The notes below the pieces were generated by a model. That model worked only from the letters and a program-made list of their open reading frames with translations. It was not told the origin of the DNA and searched no databases. Position numbers and translations under genes: made by a program. Positions 1-9,379 of a DNA stretch of 64,000 nucleotides are shown piece after piece; the first letter of the stretch is position 1, and every line of letters begins with the position of its first letter. Origin of the DNA: Streptomyces ferrugineus (GTDB lineage: Bacteria > Actinomycetota > Actinomycetes > Streptomycetales > Streptomycetaceae); NCBI RefSeq assembly GCF_015160855.1, contig NZ_CP063373.1, forward strand, positions 7,626,001-7,690,000. The letters are read 5' to 3'.

Positions 1-1099
1 ACGCGATGGCACCGAGGTCGGCCAAGTCCGTGGCCAGGGCGACCTCGACCGGCAGACGCAGGGGGCGAACGGCCGCGCTGCGCAGCGTGATCCGCTCGGT
101 GCCGTCCGCGTGACGGGTTCGCTCGACGACGACGTCCGGATCGGGGCCGGCCTGCGGCGAGCTGCGCAGGGTGCCCACGAAGCGGACACAGTCGGCGCCG
201 GTCATTCTGGCCTGCACCGCGAGCGGTTCACGTCCGGCCACGCGAATCTGGCAACGCGAGAGTACGCGTCGACCCGCGCGGTAGATCCCGTCGAGTCCCT
301 GGCCGGTCAACTGGCCTTGGTCTGTGGAGATTGCGAGGCCTGGGAGGGCGACGCAGATCAAGGCGTTGTGGGTGGGCGGTAGGGCGGGGGATCGGCCTGC
401 GGTAGGTGGTGGGGTGGGTGCCGGAGTCCTGCCTGTGGTTGTTGGTGGGATGGGCGCCGGAGTTCTGCTTGTGGTTGCTGGTGGGTTGGGTGCCAAAGTT
501 CTGCTTGTGGCTGGTGGGGTAGCTGGTGAAGTGGATGCGCTTGATGGGGTGGGTGATGGGGTGCGTTGAGTTGGTGGTGGGATCTGATGCGCGGGCGACG
601 AGGGTGACGGACGTGAGCTCGTCGGCCTTGTGGGCTGCTGGGGGAGCTTGGTGTGTCGCCGCTGCGGGTCGAGGCGAGCGTCCTGATCTGGCGTTGGCCA
701 GCAGGCTGGGTGTGGGGGTTGGTCCGGTGGTCGGGTAGCGGTGGCCGACGGCGGTTGTTGCTGGTCCGTTGGTCGGTTGGCTGCCGCCGATGGGGGTCGT
801 TGCCGGTCCTCCGAGGGTGACGGGGACCGTTCTTGGGTGGGCAGCGGGGGCCAGTCGTTGCCAGTGGGCCAGGACGAACAGTTGCTCGTCGGCCCAGGCG
901 AACTGTGGCCTGCCGAACGGGGCGGGCCGTGGCCGGTCGGCTGGGTGCTCGGAAGAGCGTCGCCCCGAGTCCTGGGTGGCCGTTGCCCCGCTCCGCCCTC
1001 GACCGGAGTGGGCCCCGCGTCCTGCCGTTGGGACGGCACCGGCCCGCCGGCGGTCGAGCGATCGTCGGCGTCCGGGGTGATCGGGGTCGACTGTGGCAT
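1..1099 (-). CDS. Glycogen debranching enzyme N-terminal domain protein, 3' end outside window
   Basis: Reading inward on the minus strand from an ATG at 1099-1097, the frame stays open to the window edge (about 366 codons seen). GAGGAAG lies about 8 nt upstream as a ribosome site. Residues 1 to about 240 are Pro/Thr/Ser-rich low complexity. From about residue 245 a folded domain begins, with motifs ALICVALPGLAIS, GQGLDGIYRAGRRVLSRC and RVAGREPLAVQ. These are typical of the N-terminal domain of actinobacterial amylo-alpha-1,6-glucosidase-like proteins, in which GLDGFYR-type motifs recur. The catalytic glycoside hydrolase part would lie to the left of the window, so function is inferred from the N-terminal domain only. 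Part of the low-complexity segment is built from 36-bp (12-codon) tandem units. This frame overlaps two other long minus-strand frames, which I reject because only this one matches a protein family. Confidence 0.75.
   Translation of the reverse strand, partial: MPQSTPITPDADDRSTAGGPVPSQRQDAGPTPVEGGAGQRPPRTRGDALPSTQPTGHGPPRSAGHSSPGPTSNCSSWPTGNDWPPLPTQERSPSPSEDRQRPPSAAANRPTDQQQPPSATATRPPDQPPHPACWPTPDQDARLDPQRRHTKLPQQPTRPTSSRPSPSSPAHQIPPPTQRTPSPTPSSASTSPATPPATSRTLAPNPPATTSRTPAPIPPTTTGRTPAPTPPPTAGRSPALPPTHNALICVALPGLAISTDQGQLTGQGLDGIYRAGRRVLSRCQIRVAGREPLAVQARMTGADCVRFVGTLRSSPQAGPDPDVVVERTRHADGTERITLRSAAVRPLRLPVEVALATDLADLGAIA
385..528 (-). repeat. 36-bp tandem repeat inside the debranching-protein gene
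   Basis: Units of 36 bp begin at 385 (diverged), 421, 457 and 493 (last one partial). Units 421-456 and 457-492 differ at only a few positions. In the gene frame each unit adds 12 residues of the type RTPAPxPPTTTG, so length changes keep the frame. The repeat lies in the disordered N-terminal extension just before the conserved domain. Confidence 0.75.
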
Positions 1100-1533
1100 G
1101 GGGCGGCTTCCTCTGCGCTGATCGCGCCACGGGCGAGCGCGGCGCCGACTGGGGGATCCGGAGTGACAGGAGCGGTGCGGCGGTACGGCCGGTCCAGGCG
1201 TTCCGCCACTCAGGTGAACGGGGAGGGATCCCTCCAGGTCACGGCTGTGACGGGGTAACCACGCCGACCCGCCGCCTCGTTCACCGGGTTCACCGGGTTC
1301 ACCGAGTTCACCGAGTTCACCGGGTTCACCGGGTTCACCGGGTGTTCCAAGGCCCGCCGAGGCACCGAAATGCAGGTCGTCGGCCCGCTTCTGCTGCTCG
1401 TAGAGGCTCAAGCCCTGCCGCTTCACCCCGCCGCCGACGTCCCCTCCCCGGCCCCGGCCAACCCACTGCCCACGACGGTCGTCACCTCGACGGCGCCTCC
1501 CAAGCCACTGCTGAAACCACCGCCCGCAAAGGC
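1100..1533. other. Gene-free interval with upstream region of the debranching gene
   Basis: This stretch lies between the 3' end of the DUF4192 gene and the start of the debranching-protein gene, both on the minus strand. It carries the ribosome site of the latter and a 9-bp tandem repeat. Open frames here have no family resemblance. Confidence 0.6.
1280..1342. repeat. Seven-copy 9-bp tandem repeat
   Basis: Seven contiguous copies of TTCACCGGG are present; the third and fourth read TTCACCGAG. They lie about 180 bp upstream of the debranching-protein start. A 9-bp unit would keep frame if translated, but no convincing gene covers it. Confidence 0.9.
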
Positions 1534-3231
1534 TCATGTCTCCCCCACCCCGCTCGCATTGCCGGGACGCACACCGCCGGGACGGCTCCCGTCTCCGCTC
1601 TCTCGCACGGCTCCCTTCCCCGGGAAGCGCGTAGCCGTCTTTGCAGTGCGCGGAGCCGCAGCATTCGAGTTGCGTGGCCCAGTGCCGCCCAGCCGCAGGG
1701 CACCCGAACCCGCACCGGAAGGCTTACGCGGACGCGAAACGCTCGTCCCCCGGCTCGTCCCCCGCCCTCGCCCACCAGTCCTCGCGGGACGAGGAAGACT
1801 GCCACTCGAACCCGCAGGCTGCCGAGACCAGCGACAATCAGCCGCGTCAGCCGTCGTCGCGGGCTCTGCCACCTCACCCGGCATCGGATCCTTGACGTCC
1901 TCCGGCTTGTCCAGCGGCCCGGTGTCCGCCCTCCCACGCCCCACACGTTCTGTCCGCAAGCAGTGGCGGATCGACTCGGGGTCCAGCCCTTCGTTGCAGG
2001 CTTGGTGCAGCAGACGGGCGAAGAGGTAGTCGTTGTCGGCGCCGAGCGCCATGGCGAGGGCCTCACGGGCTTCCAGTTCGTCGCCCATGGACCAGGCGAC
2101 CCAACCGGCCAGCGTGAGTGGTGCGGCCGCATGCTCGCTGTATGGTCCAACACAGCGGCGGGCCAGCGCTCGCCAGAGCCGCAGGGCGGGTTCGGCCTCG
2201 TCGCCCTCCATCCACTCGGCCACGCGGTCGCGCATGGCGCGGTCCTGCAATCCCAGAATGAGCCTCGCGGCTTCGTCGTGTCCGAGCAGTTCGTCGTCAC
2301 GAAGATCTGCGGTGAGCGTCCCGGCCACGGGCGGGGCCGCGGCGAACCGGCTCATGAGTCGCTCGGCCAGTTCCAGCGTCTCCTCCGCCACACCCTCGCG
2401 CGTCGTGTCGTCGAGAATCTTGGAGACCAGCGACGCACCGGCGGTGTCCAGGGCAACTTCCTGCTCCCGGGCGCCGACGGTCTCCCAAGGCCGTAGCCTG
2501 GCCCGCAGTTCGCTCAGCGTGCCGCGCACCTGAACCCCGGCATAGGCGGCCGCGGCTGCCAACACCGACGTACCGGGCAGTCCCATCGGCCGGCCCTCGG
2601 GCGGACAGCACTCCACCCTGTCGCAGCAGTACGACCAGAAGCGGCCGTCCGAGATGCACAGGGCCTCGATCACCGGCACGTCGAGGCTGCCGCACGCGAT
2701 GCGCGTCGTCTGGGCCAGCGGTCGCAGCCGCTCCATGACCTGTCGGCCCGTCTCGCCCTCGGCGGGTTCCTGGCAGAGGAAGGCGACCATCTGCTCCGGC
2801 CGGGCTCCCCTGCGCTCGCTTCCCACGACCAGTCCGTGGGCCAGTTGCCCGGCCGCGGAGTCCCAGTCGTCCGCGCTCGCGGGAATGCCGAGCCGTGCCC
2901 GTCCGCCGAACCGGCCCTGGCCGCCCGTGTCGTGCAGAGCGACCAGCACGATGCTGTCCTCCGGGCGGTATCCGAGGAGATACGGCACGGCGTCGGCCAG
3001 TTCGGCGGGGGTGCGCAAGGTGACCTGGTGCTCGGGCAGGTGCCCTTCGTATGCCGTGCAGTCGAGTGGGTCCGTGGGTTGGGCGCGTCCTCGGTTGTCG
3101 TCGTGTCCGTCCCGCACATCGTGTGCGGGGCGCTGGTCATTCGCGTCGGTTGCCCTGGGCCCGCGGTGCTGTTCCTTGGCCCACGTGCCGTCGTTCTCGG
3201 GAGATCCAGTCGCTTCGCTGTGGTTCGTCAT
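1534..3231 (-). CDS. DUF4192 domain protein
   Basis: A 565-residue protein starting at ATG 3231. After a hydrophilic N-terminus of about 65 residues comes the DUF4192 core, with motifs [22 protein letters not shown] near residue 75 (stated in part) and a cysteine pair in [13 protein letters not shown]. The last 120 residues are Arg/Gly/Pro-rich and look disordered. DUF4192 proteins are widespread in actinobacteria and their function is unknown. The gene is divergent from the RecQ-type helicase across a repeat-rich gap, an arrangement conserved in Streptomyces. No catalytic residues can be named with confidence. Confidence 0.85.
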   Translation of the reverse strand: MTNHSEATGSPENDGTWAKEQHRGPRATDANDQRPAHDVRDGHDDNRGRAQPTDPLDCTAYEGHLPEHQVTLRTPAELADAVPYLLGYRPEDSIVLVALHDTGGQGRFGGRARLGIPASADDWDSAAGQLAHGLVVGSERRGARPEQMVAFLCQEPAEGETGRQVMERLRPLAQTTRIACGSLDVPVIEALCISDGRFWSYCCDRVECCPPEGRPMGLPGTSVLAAAAAYAGVQVRGTLSELRARLRPWETVGAREQEVALDTAGASLVSKILDDTTREGVAEETLELAERLMSRFAAAPPVAGTLTADLRDDELLGHDEAARLILGLQDRAMRDRVAEWMEGDEAEPALRLWRALARRCVGPYSEHAAAPLTLAGWVAWSMGDELEAREALAMALGADNDYLFARLLHQACNEGLDPESIRHCLRTERVGRGRADTGPLDKPEDVKDPMPGEVAEPATTADAADCRWSRQPAGSSGSLPRPARTGGRGRGTSRGTSVSRPRKPSGAGSGALRLGGTGPRNSNAAAPRTAKTATRFPGKGAVRESGDGSRPGGVRPGNASGVGET

Positions 3232-3569
3232 GCGCTGACGATCTCGCGGATCGCGGGAGTCCGCTTTGCCCTGTGGATAACTCCGACCAGGGACACGACA
3301 ACCCAGAATGCCGTCCGACCCATCCCTCGGTCCAATCGGTCGGGCAGCGCCCCCACAGCCCTTCAGCGCCGCCGGCCTCTCAGCCCGCCAGCCCTTCAGC
3401 GCCGCCGCTCGGGCAACGCCCCCAAGCCCCTCAGCCCGCCGATCTGGCAGCGCCCCAGCCGCTCAGCCCGCAGCTCTGGCACCTTCCCCCGCCCCTCAGC
3501 CCGCCGCTCGGGCAGCCCGCCAGCCCCATCGCCCCCGCTCTGTCAGTGCCGTCCTGTTGTATGGAACCC
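3232..3569. other. Divergent promoter gap with C-rich degenerate repeats
   Basis: This gap separates the DUF4192 gene (minus) from the RecQ-type helicase gene (plus). About 3350-3540 is C-rich and made of imperfect repeats of CAGCCCGCCGCTCGGGCAGC and CAGCCCTTCAGCGCCGCC; the second appears twice almost identically about 35 bp apart. The plus-strand frame is open through it, which artificially extends the helicase frame upstream. A perfect DnaA-box 9-mer lies at 3272-3280. Confidence 0.65.
3272..3280 (-). promoter_or_regulatory. Perfect DnaA-box 9-mer
   Basis: TGTGGATAA on the plus strand is TTATCCACA on the minus strand, the canonical DnaA box. It is 40 bp upstream of the DUF4192 start. The flanking 12-mer CTGTGGATAACT recurs upstream of recA at about 61603. 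Confidence 0.4.
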
Positions 3570-5735
3570 ATGGAGCACACGAGCAACGCGGATCTCCGGG
3601 CAGCCGCCGACGCGGTCCTCGCCCGTCTCGTCGGAGACGCCACCGGCACGGCGCGACTGCGCGAGGACCAGTGGCGGGCGATCGAGGCGCTGGTCGCCGA
3701 CAGACGCCGTGCTCTCGTGGTGCAGCGCACCGGGTGGGGCAAGTCCGCGGTCTACTTCGTGGCCACGTCTTTGCTGCGGTCCCGAGGCAGCGGCCCGACC
3801 GTGATCGTCTCGCCGTTGCTCGCGCTCATGCGCAACCAGGTCGAGGCCGCCGCCCGGGCCGGCATCCATGCCCGCACCATCAACTCCTCCAACACCGAGG
3901 AGTGGGACACGATTCAGAACGAGATCGCCACCGGCGACGTCGACGTGCTGCTGGTCTCCCCGGAGCGCCTCAACAACCCGGACTTCCGCGACCAGGTGCT
4001 GCCCAAGCTGGCCGCGGCGACCGGCCTTCTCGTGGTGGACGAGGCACACTGCATCTCGGACTGGGGCCACGACTTCCGGCCGGACTACCGGCGGCTGCGC
4101 ACCATGCTCGCCGATCTGCCGCCCGGGGTGCCCGTACTGGCGACCACCGCCACCGCCAACGCCCGCGTGACGGCCGACGTCGCCGAACAGCTCGGCACAG
4201 GCGGCAGCTCGGACGCCCTGGTGCTGCGCGGCCCGCTGGACCGGGACAGCCTCAGCCTGAACGTGCTGCGACTGCCGGACGCCGCACACCGGATGGCCTG
4301 GCTCGCCGACCACCTCGACGAACTGCCGGGCTCGGGCATCATCTACACGCTCACCGTGGCCGCCGCCGAGGAGGTCACGGCCTTCCTGCGGCATAGTGGC
4401 CACACGGTCGCCTCCTACACCGGCAAGACGGAGAACGCCGACCGTCAGCAGGCCGAGGACGACCTGCTCGGCAACAGGGTCAAGGCCCTGGTCGCCACCT
4501 CCGCCCTCGGTATGGGATTCGACAAACCCGACCTCGGCTTCGTGGTGCATCTGGGTTCGCCCTCCTCCCCCATCGCCTACTACCAGCAGGTCGGCCGCGC
4601 CGGACGCGGCGTCGAGCACGCCGAGGTGCTCCTCCTCCCCGGACCGGAGGACGAGGCGATCTGGCAGTACTTCGCCTCGCTCGCCTTCCCCTCGGAGGAC
4701 CTGGTGCGCCGCACACTCGACGTCCTCGCACGTGCGGACAGGCCCATGTCGCTGCCCGCACTGGAACCCTTGGTGGAACTGCGTCGCTCCCGTCTGGAGA
4801 CCATGCTCAAGGTTCTGGACGTGGACGGCGCGGTCCGGCGGGTCAAGGGCGGCTGGATCGCCACCGGGCAGCCATGGATGTACGAGGCCGAGCGCTACGA
4901 CTGGGTCGCCCGGCAGCGCAAGGCCGAGCAGCAGGCGATGCGCGAGTACGCCTCGACGACGGGCTGCCGGATGGAGTTCCTCCAGCGCCAGCTCGACGAC
5001 GAAGGGGCCAAGCCCTGCGGTCGCTGCGACAACTGCGCGGGCGCCCGCTTCGCCGCCGACACGTCCACGGCCGCGCTGGACGCCGCGCGCGTCGACCTCG
5101 GCCGAGCGGGAGTCGAGGTCGAGCCACGCCGCATGTGGCCGACCGGCCTTCCGGCGATCGGCGTCGAGCTCAAAGGACGTATCCCGGCCGGCGAACAGGC
5201 CGCACCCGGAAGGGCGTTGGGGCGGCTGTCGGACATCGGCTGGGGCAACCGGCTGCGGCCGATGCTCGCGCCCCACGCCCCGGACGGACCCGTGCCCGAC
5301 GACGTGGCGAAAGCGGTCGTGGGCGTCCTGGTCGACTGGGCCAAGGGCCCCGACGGCTGGGCCTCCGGCGCGCAGGACGCCTCACCGCGCCCCGTCGGCG
5401 TGGTCACGGTCGCCTCACGCACACGCCCGCAGTTGATCAACTCGCTGGGCGCGCGCATCGCGGAGATCGGCAGGCTTCCGCTGCTGGGTTCCCTTGAGTA
5501 CACGGGAGAGGCACCCTCGGTGTCCCGAAGCAACAGCGCCCAGCGGCTGAAGTCCCTCGACGGCGCGCTGACCGTGCCTCCCGCCCTGGCCTCGGCCCTC
5601 GCGGAGACTCCTGGTCCGGTACTGCTGGTCGATGACTTCACGGAGACCGGCTGGACCCTCGCCGTCGCGGCCCGCATGCTCCGCCGCACGGGCGCACAGG
5701 GGGTGATGCCTCTGGTCCTGGCGGTTCAGGGTTGA
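3570..5735 (+). CDS. RecQ-family DNA helicase with C-terminal phosphoribosyltransferase-like domain
   Basis: A 721-residue protein if it starts at the ATG at 3570; an ATG at 3561 adds three residues and neither has a strong ribosome site. RecA-like helicase domain 1 has a Walker A TGWGKS (Lys about 58) and the RecQ-type box [20 protein letters not shown] (Asp about 157). Domain 2 has [12 protein letters not shown] and QQVGRAGR. A RecQ zinc site is visible in TGCRMEF (Cys about 466) followed by CGRCDNC. The last 200 residues are not a standard RQC/HRDC tail: they end with [13 protein letters not shown] (Asp about 688), which resembles the PRPP-binding loop of type I phosphoribosyltransferases. 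It probably unwinds DNA in repair; the role of the tail is unknown. Confidence 0.9.
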   Translation: MEHTSNADLRAAADAVLARLVGDATGTARLREDQWRAIEALVADRRRALVVQRTGWGKSAVYFVATSLLRSRGSGPTVIVSPLLALMRNQVEAAARAGIHARTINSSNTEEWDTIQNEIATGDVDVLLVSPERLNNPDFRDQVLPKLAAATGLLVVDEAHCISDWGHDFRPDYRRLRTMLADLPPGVPVLATTATANARVTADVAEQLGTGGSSDALVLRGPLDRDSLSLNVLRLPDAAHRMAWLADHLDELPGSGIIYTLTVAAAEEVTAFLRHSGHTVASYTGKTENADRQQAEDDLLGNRVKALVATSALGMGFDKPDLGFVVHLGSPSSPIAYYQQVGRAGRGVEHAEVLLLPGPEDEAIWQYFASLAFPSEDLVRRTLDVLARADRPMSLPALEPLVELRRSRLETMLKVLDVDGAVRRVKGGWIATGQPWMYEAERYDWVARQRKAEQQAMREYASTTGCRMEFLQRQLDDEGAKPCGRCDNCAGARFAADTSTAALDAARVDLGRAGVEVEPRRMWPTGLPAIGVELKGRIPAGEQAAPGRALGRLSDIGWGNRLRPMLAPHAPDGPVPDDVAKAVVGVLVDWAKGPDGWASGAQDASPRPVGVVTVASRTRPQLINSLGARIAEIGRLPLLGSLEYTGEAPSVSRSNSAQRLKSLDGALTVPPALASALAETPGPVLLVDDFTETGWTLAVAARMLRRTGAQGVMPLVLAVQG

Positions 5736-6051
5736 TCGCGACCGGCACGGGATTCCGCCCGCTCATGTCCGACGCATCTCAGGTCGTACGTCCGCGTCGA
5801 GCCGTACGACCCGGTTGCGGACGGCCGCATCAAGCGTCGCACCGTCATGTCTTGGGTAGGGATATAACCCGCGCACCATCAGATATCGGTCGGTGGCCCC
5901 AATTGCTCGTTGCCGCAATCAGGTTCGACAGCGAGAATTGGAATCCGCTCCCCGCGCGGCTCGTCCGTGATCCGGAAGGGCTCTGCTGCGGTGTGCGCTC
6001 CCCCGAATCCGACCTCGCCCGCAGTGTGGGCGCGTAGCCGAAGGGAGGACC
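5736..6051. other. Gene-free interval, nothing definite
   Basis: Between the helicase gene and the next plus-strand gene. Apart from the AAGGGAGG ribosome site at 6040-6047 for the downstream gene, I see no structured element, repeat or plausible short gene. Confidence 0.5.
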
Positions 6052-6687
6052 GTGACCTTCGGATTCGCTCCGTCCTCCGCGGTGTCCATGTCGACGTCAG
6101 CCGACCTGTCCCCCGCATCCGCCAACCCTCTGGCCCGCATGCTCGAGCCCGCGGAGTGGGCCGCTGCCGGCATCCCCCTGCTGCGGAACCCACGCGAGGT
6201 CGTCAGCGGTCTGCACTCGCGGCACCACCCCGGGCCGACGACCGCGATCGTCGCCGTGCTCGACTCGGAGGAGCGACTGCGCGCCAGTGCCTCGTTCACC
6301 CGCCGCCCGGCCCCGGCCGACGGCTGGATGTTCCGTAATGCGCTGCTCGCCCAGTTGCGCCGGGTCATCCCCCACGACCTGCGACGCCGCACCCCGGTGC
6401 GCACCGCCGTGCTGCTCTACTGCCGTGAGGGCGACGCCCGTTGGACGGAGGAGGACGGCGCCTGGATGTGGGGTCTGCGTGACGCCTGCACGCTGCACGG
6501 CCTGCGCTGCGGCGCGTACATCACGCTGACCCGTGACGGTTGGCAGGTACTCGGCGAGGGCCGCGGCGGCCGCCGCCCCAACGCCGACTCAGCACCGGAG
6601 CCCTTCGCCATGTCCGAGGCACCGCTCCCCCTGCCACGCACCGGCGGCGCGGCCTCGGAGGTACTGCGGCGCGCGGCCGCCCGCTGA
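6052..6687 (+). CDS. Uncharacterised protein conserved in Streptomyces
   Basis: A 211-residue protein from a GTG at 6052, placed by the strong ribosome site AAGGGAGG 5 nt upstream. It is soluble, with no signal peptide or membrane segment. The central part (motifs TTAIVAVLDSEERLRASASF, MFRNALLAQLRRVIPHDLRRR and RTAVLLYCREGDARWTEED) looks like a small alpha/beta domain; the C-terminal 50 residues are Gly/Ala/Pro-rich. I do not recognise a characterised family. The position between the helicase and rnhB suggests a core-genome gene, but gives no specific function. Confidence 0.75.
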   Translation: MTFGFAPSSAVSMSTSADLSPASANPLARMLEPAEWAAAGIPLLRNPREVVSGLHSRHHPGPTTAIVAVLDSEERLRASASFTRRPAPADGWMFRNALLAQLRRVIPHDLRRRTPVRTAVLLYCREGDARWTEEDGAWMWGLRDACTLHGLRCGAYITLTRDGWQVLGEGRGGRRPNADSAPEPFAMSEAPLPLPRTGGAASEVLRRAAAR

Positions 6688-7074
6688 GGACACGGACGCC
6701 CGCTCGGTGTGCAGACACCCGTCGGAAAGCGCAGAGAGATGATCTCGGCCGACGCGGCCGGTACGCGCCGTACGACTTCCGGCACGACGGCCGAGATACG
6801 ACCACGAGAGCTGCCGCGAGTGACGTAGCCGTCCCCTGAGGGCACAGCTCCCCGAACGGCGTGGCCGTCCCCAGCACCGTGGCGGGGCACCCGGCGGGAC
6901 GACAACCTCATCCTCCGTGCATGGACTCGCGTCCCGAACCGACCGGGCCCGCGCACGACGAGTTGTCCGTTCGTCTGCGCACGCCAAAGGTCGCTCCGTG
7001 CCGAGACGCCGCCGCAGCGGCGCCCCACCCCCCGGGTGTCCTGCGGAGTGTCCCCCGGACGGCCGGAAACCGGA
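6688..7074. other. Convergent intergenic region
   Basis: Two converging genes of unknown function end here. The interval holds a nested inverted repeat at 6742-6797 and otherwise no credible gene. Confidence 0.55.
6742..6797. terminator. Nested stem-loop, possible bidirectional terminator
   Basis: The outer arms ATCTCGGCCG (6742-6751) and CGGCCGAGAT (6788-6797) pair perfectly. Inside lie GCCGG/CCGGC (6757-6761 with 6779-6783) and, as an alternative, GTACG/CGTAC (6761-6765 with 6769-6773). There is no U-tract, as is common for Streptomyces terminators. Confidence 0.5.
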
Positions 7075-7716
7075 TCAGACGCCCGCGCCCAGCACCGAGT
7101 TGATCCGCTGCGGGTCACCGCAGACGATCAGCAGGGCACCGGCCCGGGCCATGGCCAGAGGCAGGGCGTCGGCGGCAGCGGCGTCGGAACCACCGTTGAC
7201 GGCCACCACGACCACGGGTCGCGCGGTGGCGCGGCTCGCGACGGAGGCGTCGGCGTAGAACACGTCGTCGCCGGCGTCGTGCTGGGCCCAGTAGGAGGTT
7301 TCGCCGAAGGACAGCTCGTGGGTGGCCCACGGGTGCTGTTCGCCGGTGGTGATCACCAGCACGTCGCCGGGGCCACGACCCGAATCGAGCAGCAGGTCGA
7401 CGGCTTCCTCAGCGGCGTCGAGCGCTCCCTCGGGCGAGGCCGGGATCAGCTGGATCTGCGGGGTCGCCGACGCCGGAGCGGGGGCGGCCGAAGCAGGGGG
7501 GCCCGACGGTCCGGGCTTGGCAACGGCCACATCGCGCGGCGTACGTTGCACCGGCGGCGCGGGCCGCACGGGCCCGGGTCGGCCGGGACGCGACGGAGCC
7601 GCGGGGCGCGGGCCGGGTACGGGGCGGGGGGTCGGCGCGGTTCGGCCGCTGGCCGGAGTGGCGCGGGGACCCTGGGCACTCTCGTGAATCTGAGGCTCCT
7701 CGGGAATGAGAGGCAT
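7075..7716 (-). CDS. Uncharacterised protein with Pro-rich N-terminus
   Basis: A 213-residue protein from ATG 7716 (first residues MPLIPEEPQIHES). The open frame continues upstream, but its extension has no family signal and crosses into the rnhB gene. Residues about 15-95 are Pro/Ala/Arg-rich and probably disordered. The C-terminal 110 residues form a compact domain with GPGDVLVITTGEQHPWATHE and RPVVVVAVNGGSDAAAA. Its last segment (ALPLAMARAGALLIVCGDPQ) faintly recalls the C-terminal part of UvrD-like helicases, which is only a hint. It lies 68 bp downstream of rnhB on the same strand and may be co-transcribed. No function assigned. Confidence 0.65.
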   Translation of the reverse strand: MPLIPEEPQIHESAQGPRATPASGRTAPTPRPVPGPRPAAPSRPGRPGPVRPAPPVQRTPRDVAVAKPGPSGPPASAAPAPASATPQIQLIPASPEGALDAAEEAVDLLLDSGRGPGDVLVITTGEQHPWATHELSFGETSYWAQHDAGDDVFYADASVASRATARPVVVVAVNGGSDAAAADALPLAMARAGALLIVCGDPQRINSVLGAGV

Positions 7717-7784
7717 GAGCTGATGTTTATCAAACGTTGGTGCGGCTCGCGTCGGCGGGTGGCACACAAGTGCGAGCGGAATCG

Positions 7785-8486
7785 TCAGAAATCGAAGCCG
7801 AGCTGCCCTTCGATCTCCGGAACGCTTCCGTCCACCCAGGTACGGACCTTCTTGAGGTGCCGCCACTGGGGCAGCGCATCAAGATACGCCCACGACAACC
7901 GGTGGTACGGGGTGGGTCCCCGCTCCGCCAGTGCGGCCTTGTGCACGGGCGACGGATACCCGGCGTTGTCCGCAAAACCGAAGTCTGCATGGTCGATACC
8001 CAGTTCGGCCATCATTTTGTCGCGCTGAACCTTGGCGATCACCGAGGCCGCCGCGACCGCCACGCACGACTGGTCGCCCTTGATCACCGTACGGACCCGC
8101 CAGGGAGTCCCGAGATAGTCGTGCTTCCCGTCGAGGATCACGGCGTCGGGACGGATCGGCAGGGCGTCCAGGGCGCGCACCGCGGCGAGCCGCAGCGCGG
8201 CCGTCATCCCCAGCTCGTCGATCTCCTCCGGAGAGGCGTGCCCGAGGGCGTACGACGTCACCCATGCCCGCAGTTGCTCGGCGAGCTCGGTGCGCCGCTT
8301 GACCGTGAGCAGCTTGGAGTCCGTGAGACCTTCGGGGGGCCGGCGCAGTCCGGTGACCGCCGCGCAGACGGTGACGGGCCCGGCCCACGCGCCGCGCCCC
8401 ACCTCGTCGACACCGGCAATGATCTTCGCTCCGGTCGTGGCTCGAAGGGAGCGCTCGACGGTGTGAGTAGGCGGTTCGTACGGCAT
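7785..8486 (-). CDS. rnhB: Ribonuclease HII
   Basis: A 233-residue protein from ATG 8486, the first residue of the conserved N-terminus. RNase HII cleaves the RNA strand of RNA-DNA hybrids and removes misincorporated ribonucleotides. The acidic catalytic motif [13 protein letters not shown] (Asp27, Glu28) is present, followed by [20 protein letters not shown] and the motif [12 protein letters not shown]. Length is normal for the family. A Pro-rich protein of unknown function follows on the same strand. Confidence 0.96.
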   Translation of the reverse strand: MPYEPPTHTVERSLRATTGAKIIAGVDEVGRGAWAGPVTVCAAVTGLRRPPEGLTDSKLLTVKRRTELAEQLRAWVTSYALGHASPEEIDELGMTAALRLAAVRALDALPIRPDAVILDGKHDYLGTPWRVRTVIKGDQSCVAVAAASVIAKVQRDKMMAELGIDHADFGFADNAGYPSPVHKAALAERGPTPYHRLSWAYLDALPQWRHLKKVRTWVDGSVPEIEGQLGFDF

Positions 8487-8568
8487 GGCGCCCTTAGCGT
8501 ACGCCGCCCGGAACCCGCTTCGACACCCCGGTTCGCCGAAGCGACCTCCCGCGCGGTGAGGCGATGCG

Positions 8569-9192
8569 TCAGACACCTCTCGGACGGAGCAGAGGAAGCA
8601 TGAACTGGTCAATCATCTCTTCGAGATCCTGATCATTCCATTCGCTTGTGCACATCTTTGATCGGTACATCATCATTGCCGGAATCGCATCGAAGACGTA
8701 GCCGTTCATCGCGTCGCTCCGCACCTCCCCCCGCTCAATACCGCGGGCAATGACCTCCCCCAGCAACTCGATCGTCGGCTGCACGACCCCCTCGAAGATC
8801 ACACCGTGAAAGCGTTCGGCCTGCAGACTGTCGCACTCGTGAATGACTGATCGCAGAGCGAATCCGGGACGCGAGAACATCGCGTCACGCGCCTGCCGAC
8901 ACAGCCCGAGCAGGTCCTCGCGCACACTCCCGAGGTCGGGAGCCGACTCGAAGCGCGGCAGACCCGCCCGCAGCGCGTCGGCGACCAGATCCTCCTTGGA
9001 CGGCCAGCGGCGATAGACGGCGGCCTTGCCGGTCTGCGCGCCGGCGGCGACGCCCTCCATGGTGAGGCCGTTCCAGCCGACGGTACTGAGTTGCTCCAGC
9101 GCGGCCTCGAGAATCGCGCGTTCGAGCACGGCGCCGCGCCGACGGAGGGAGGCCGCCTGAGCGGGGGCGGCCGTCCAGCGCGAGGTAACCAT
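8569..9192 (-). CDS. TetR-family transcriptional repressor
   Basis: A 207-residue protein from ATG 9192, chosen because GGAGAC sits 7-12 nt upstream. The N-terminal helix-turn-helix is clear: [20 protein letters not shown], then [21 protein letters not shown]. The C-terminal ligand domain is divergent, as usual in TetR proteins. It is divergent from an MFS drug transporter, and two identical-arm palindromes lie between the two genes. By family precedent it represses the transporter and itself until an unknown ligand binds. Confidence 0.93.
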   Translation of the reverse strand: MVTSRWTAAPAQAASLRRRGAVLERAILEAALEQLSTVGWNGLTMEGVAAGAQTGKAAVYRRWPSKEDLVADALRAGLPRFESAPDLGSVREDLLGLCRQARDAMFSRPGFALRSVIHECDSLQAERFHGVIFEGVVQPTIELLGEVIARGIERGEVRSDAMNGYVFDAIPAMMMYRSKMCTSEWNDQDLEEMIDQFMLPLLRPRGV

Positions 9193-9288
9193 CTGAGCGT
9201 CTCCAACAAGCAAAGGGAAGCAGGGATTCCGGGGACATGGGTCCACCGCGCGACAACTGCAGGGGACGGGCCGCGCGACGACAATACG

Positions 9289-9308
9289 AGTGAACGCTTG
9301 CGTTCACT
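9289..9308. promoter_or_regulatory. TetR operator palindrome 1
   Basis: Perfect arms AGTGAACGC and GCGTTCACT around a TT centre. It lies about 97 bp upstream of the tetR start and 72 bp upstream of the MFS start. The same arms recur at 9337-9356. Confidence 0.8.
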
Positions 9309-9336
9309 ACCGGGGACTCACTACGGTTGACGCGAC

Positions 9337-9356
9337 AGTGAACGCGAGCGTTCACT
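9337..9356. promoter_or_regulatory. TetR operator palindrome 2
   Basis: Same 9-bp arms as operator 1 (AGTGAACGC, GCGTTCACT) around a GA centre. The centres are 48 bp apart. This copy ends 23 bp before the MFS start codon, overlapping the likely promoter or 5' leader. Confidence 0.8.
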
Positions 9357-9379
9357 AAGGCTCTTGTGGGGGACCCATA

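Noticed and set aside
228..1209. Two long minus-strand frames (300 and 283 codons) over the debranching gene
   Set aside because: Both are Pro/Arg-rich and stop before the conserved ICVALPGLAIS region. The third frame continues into it and has a good ribosome site.
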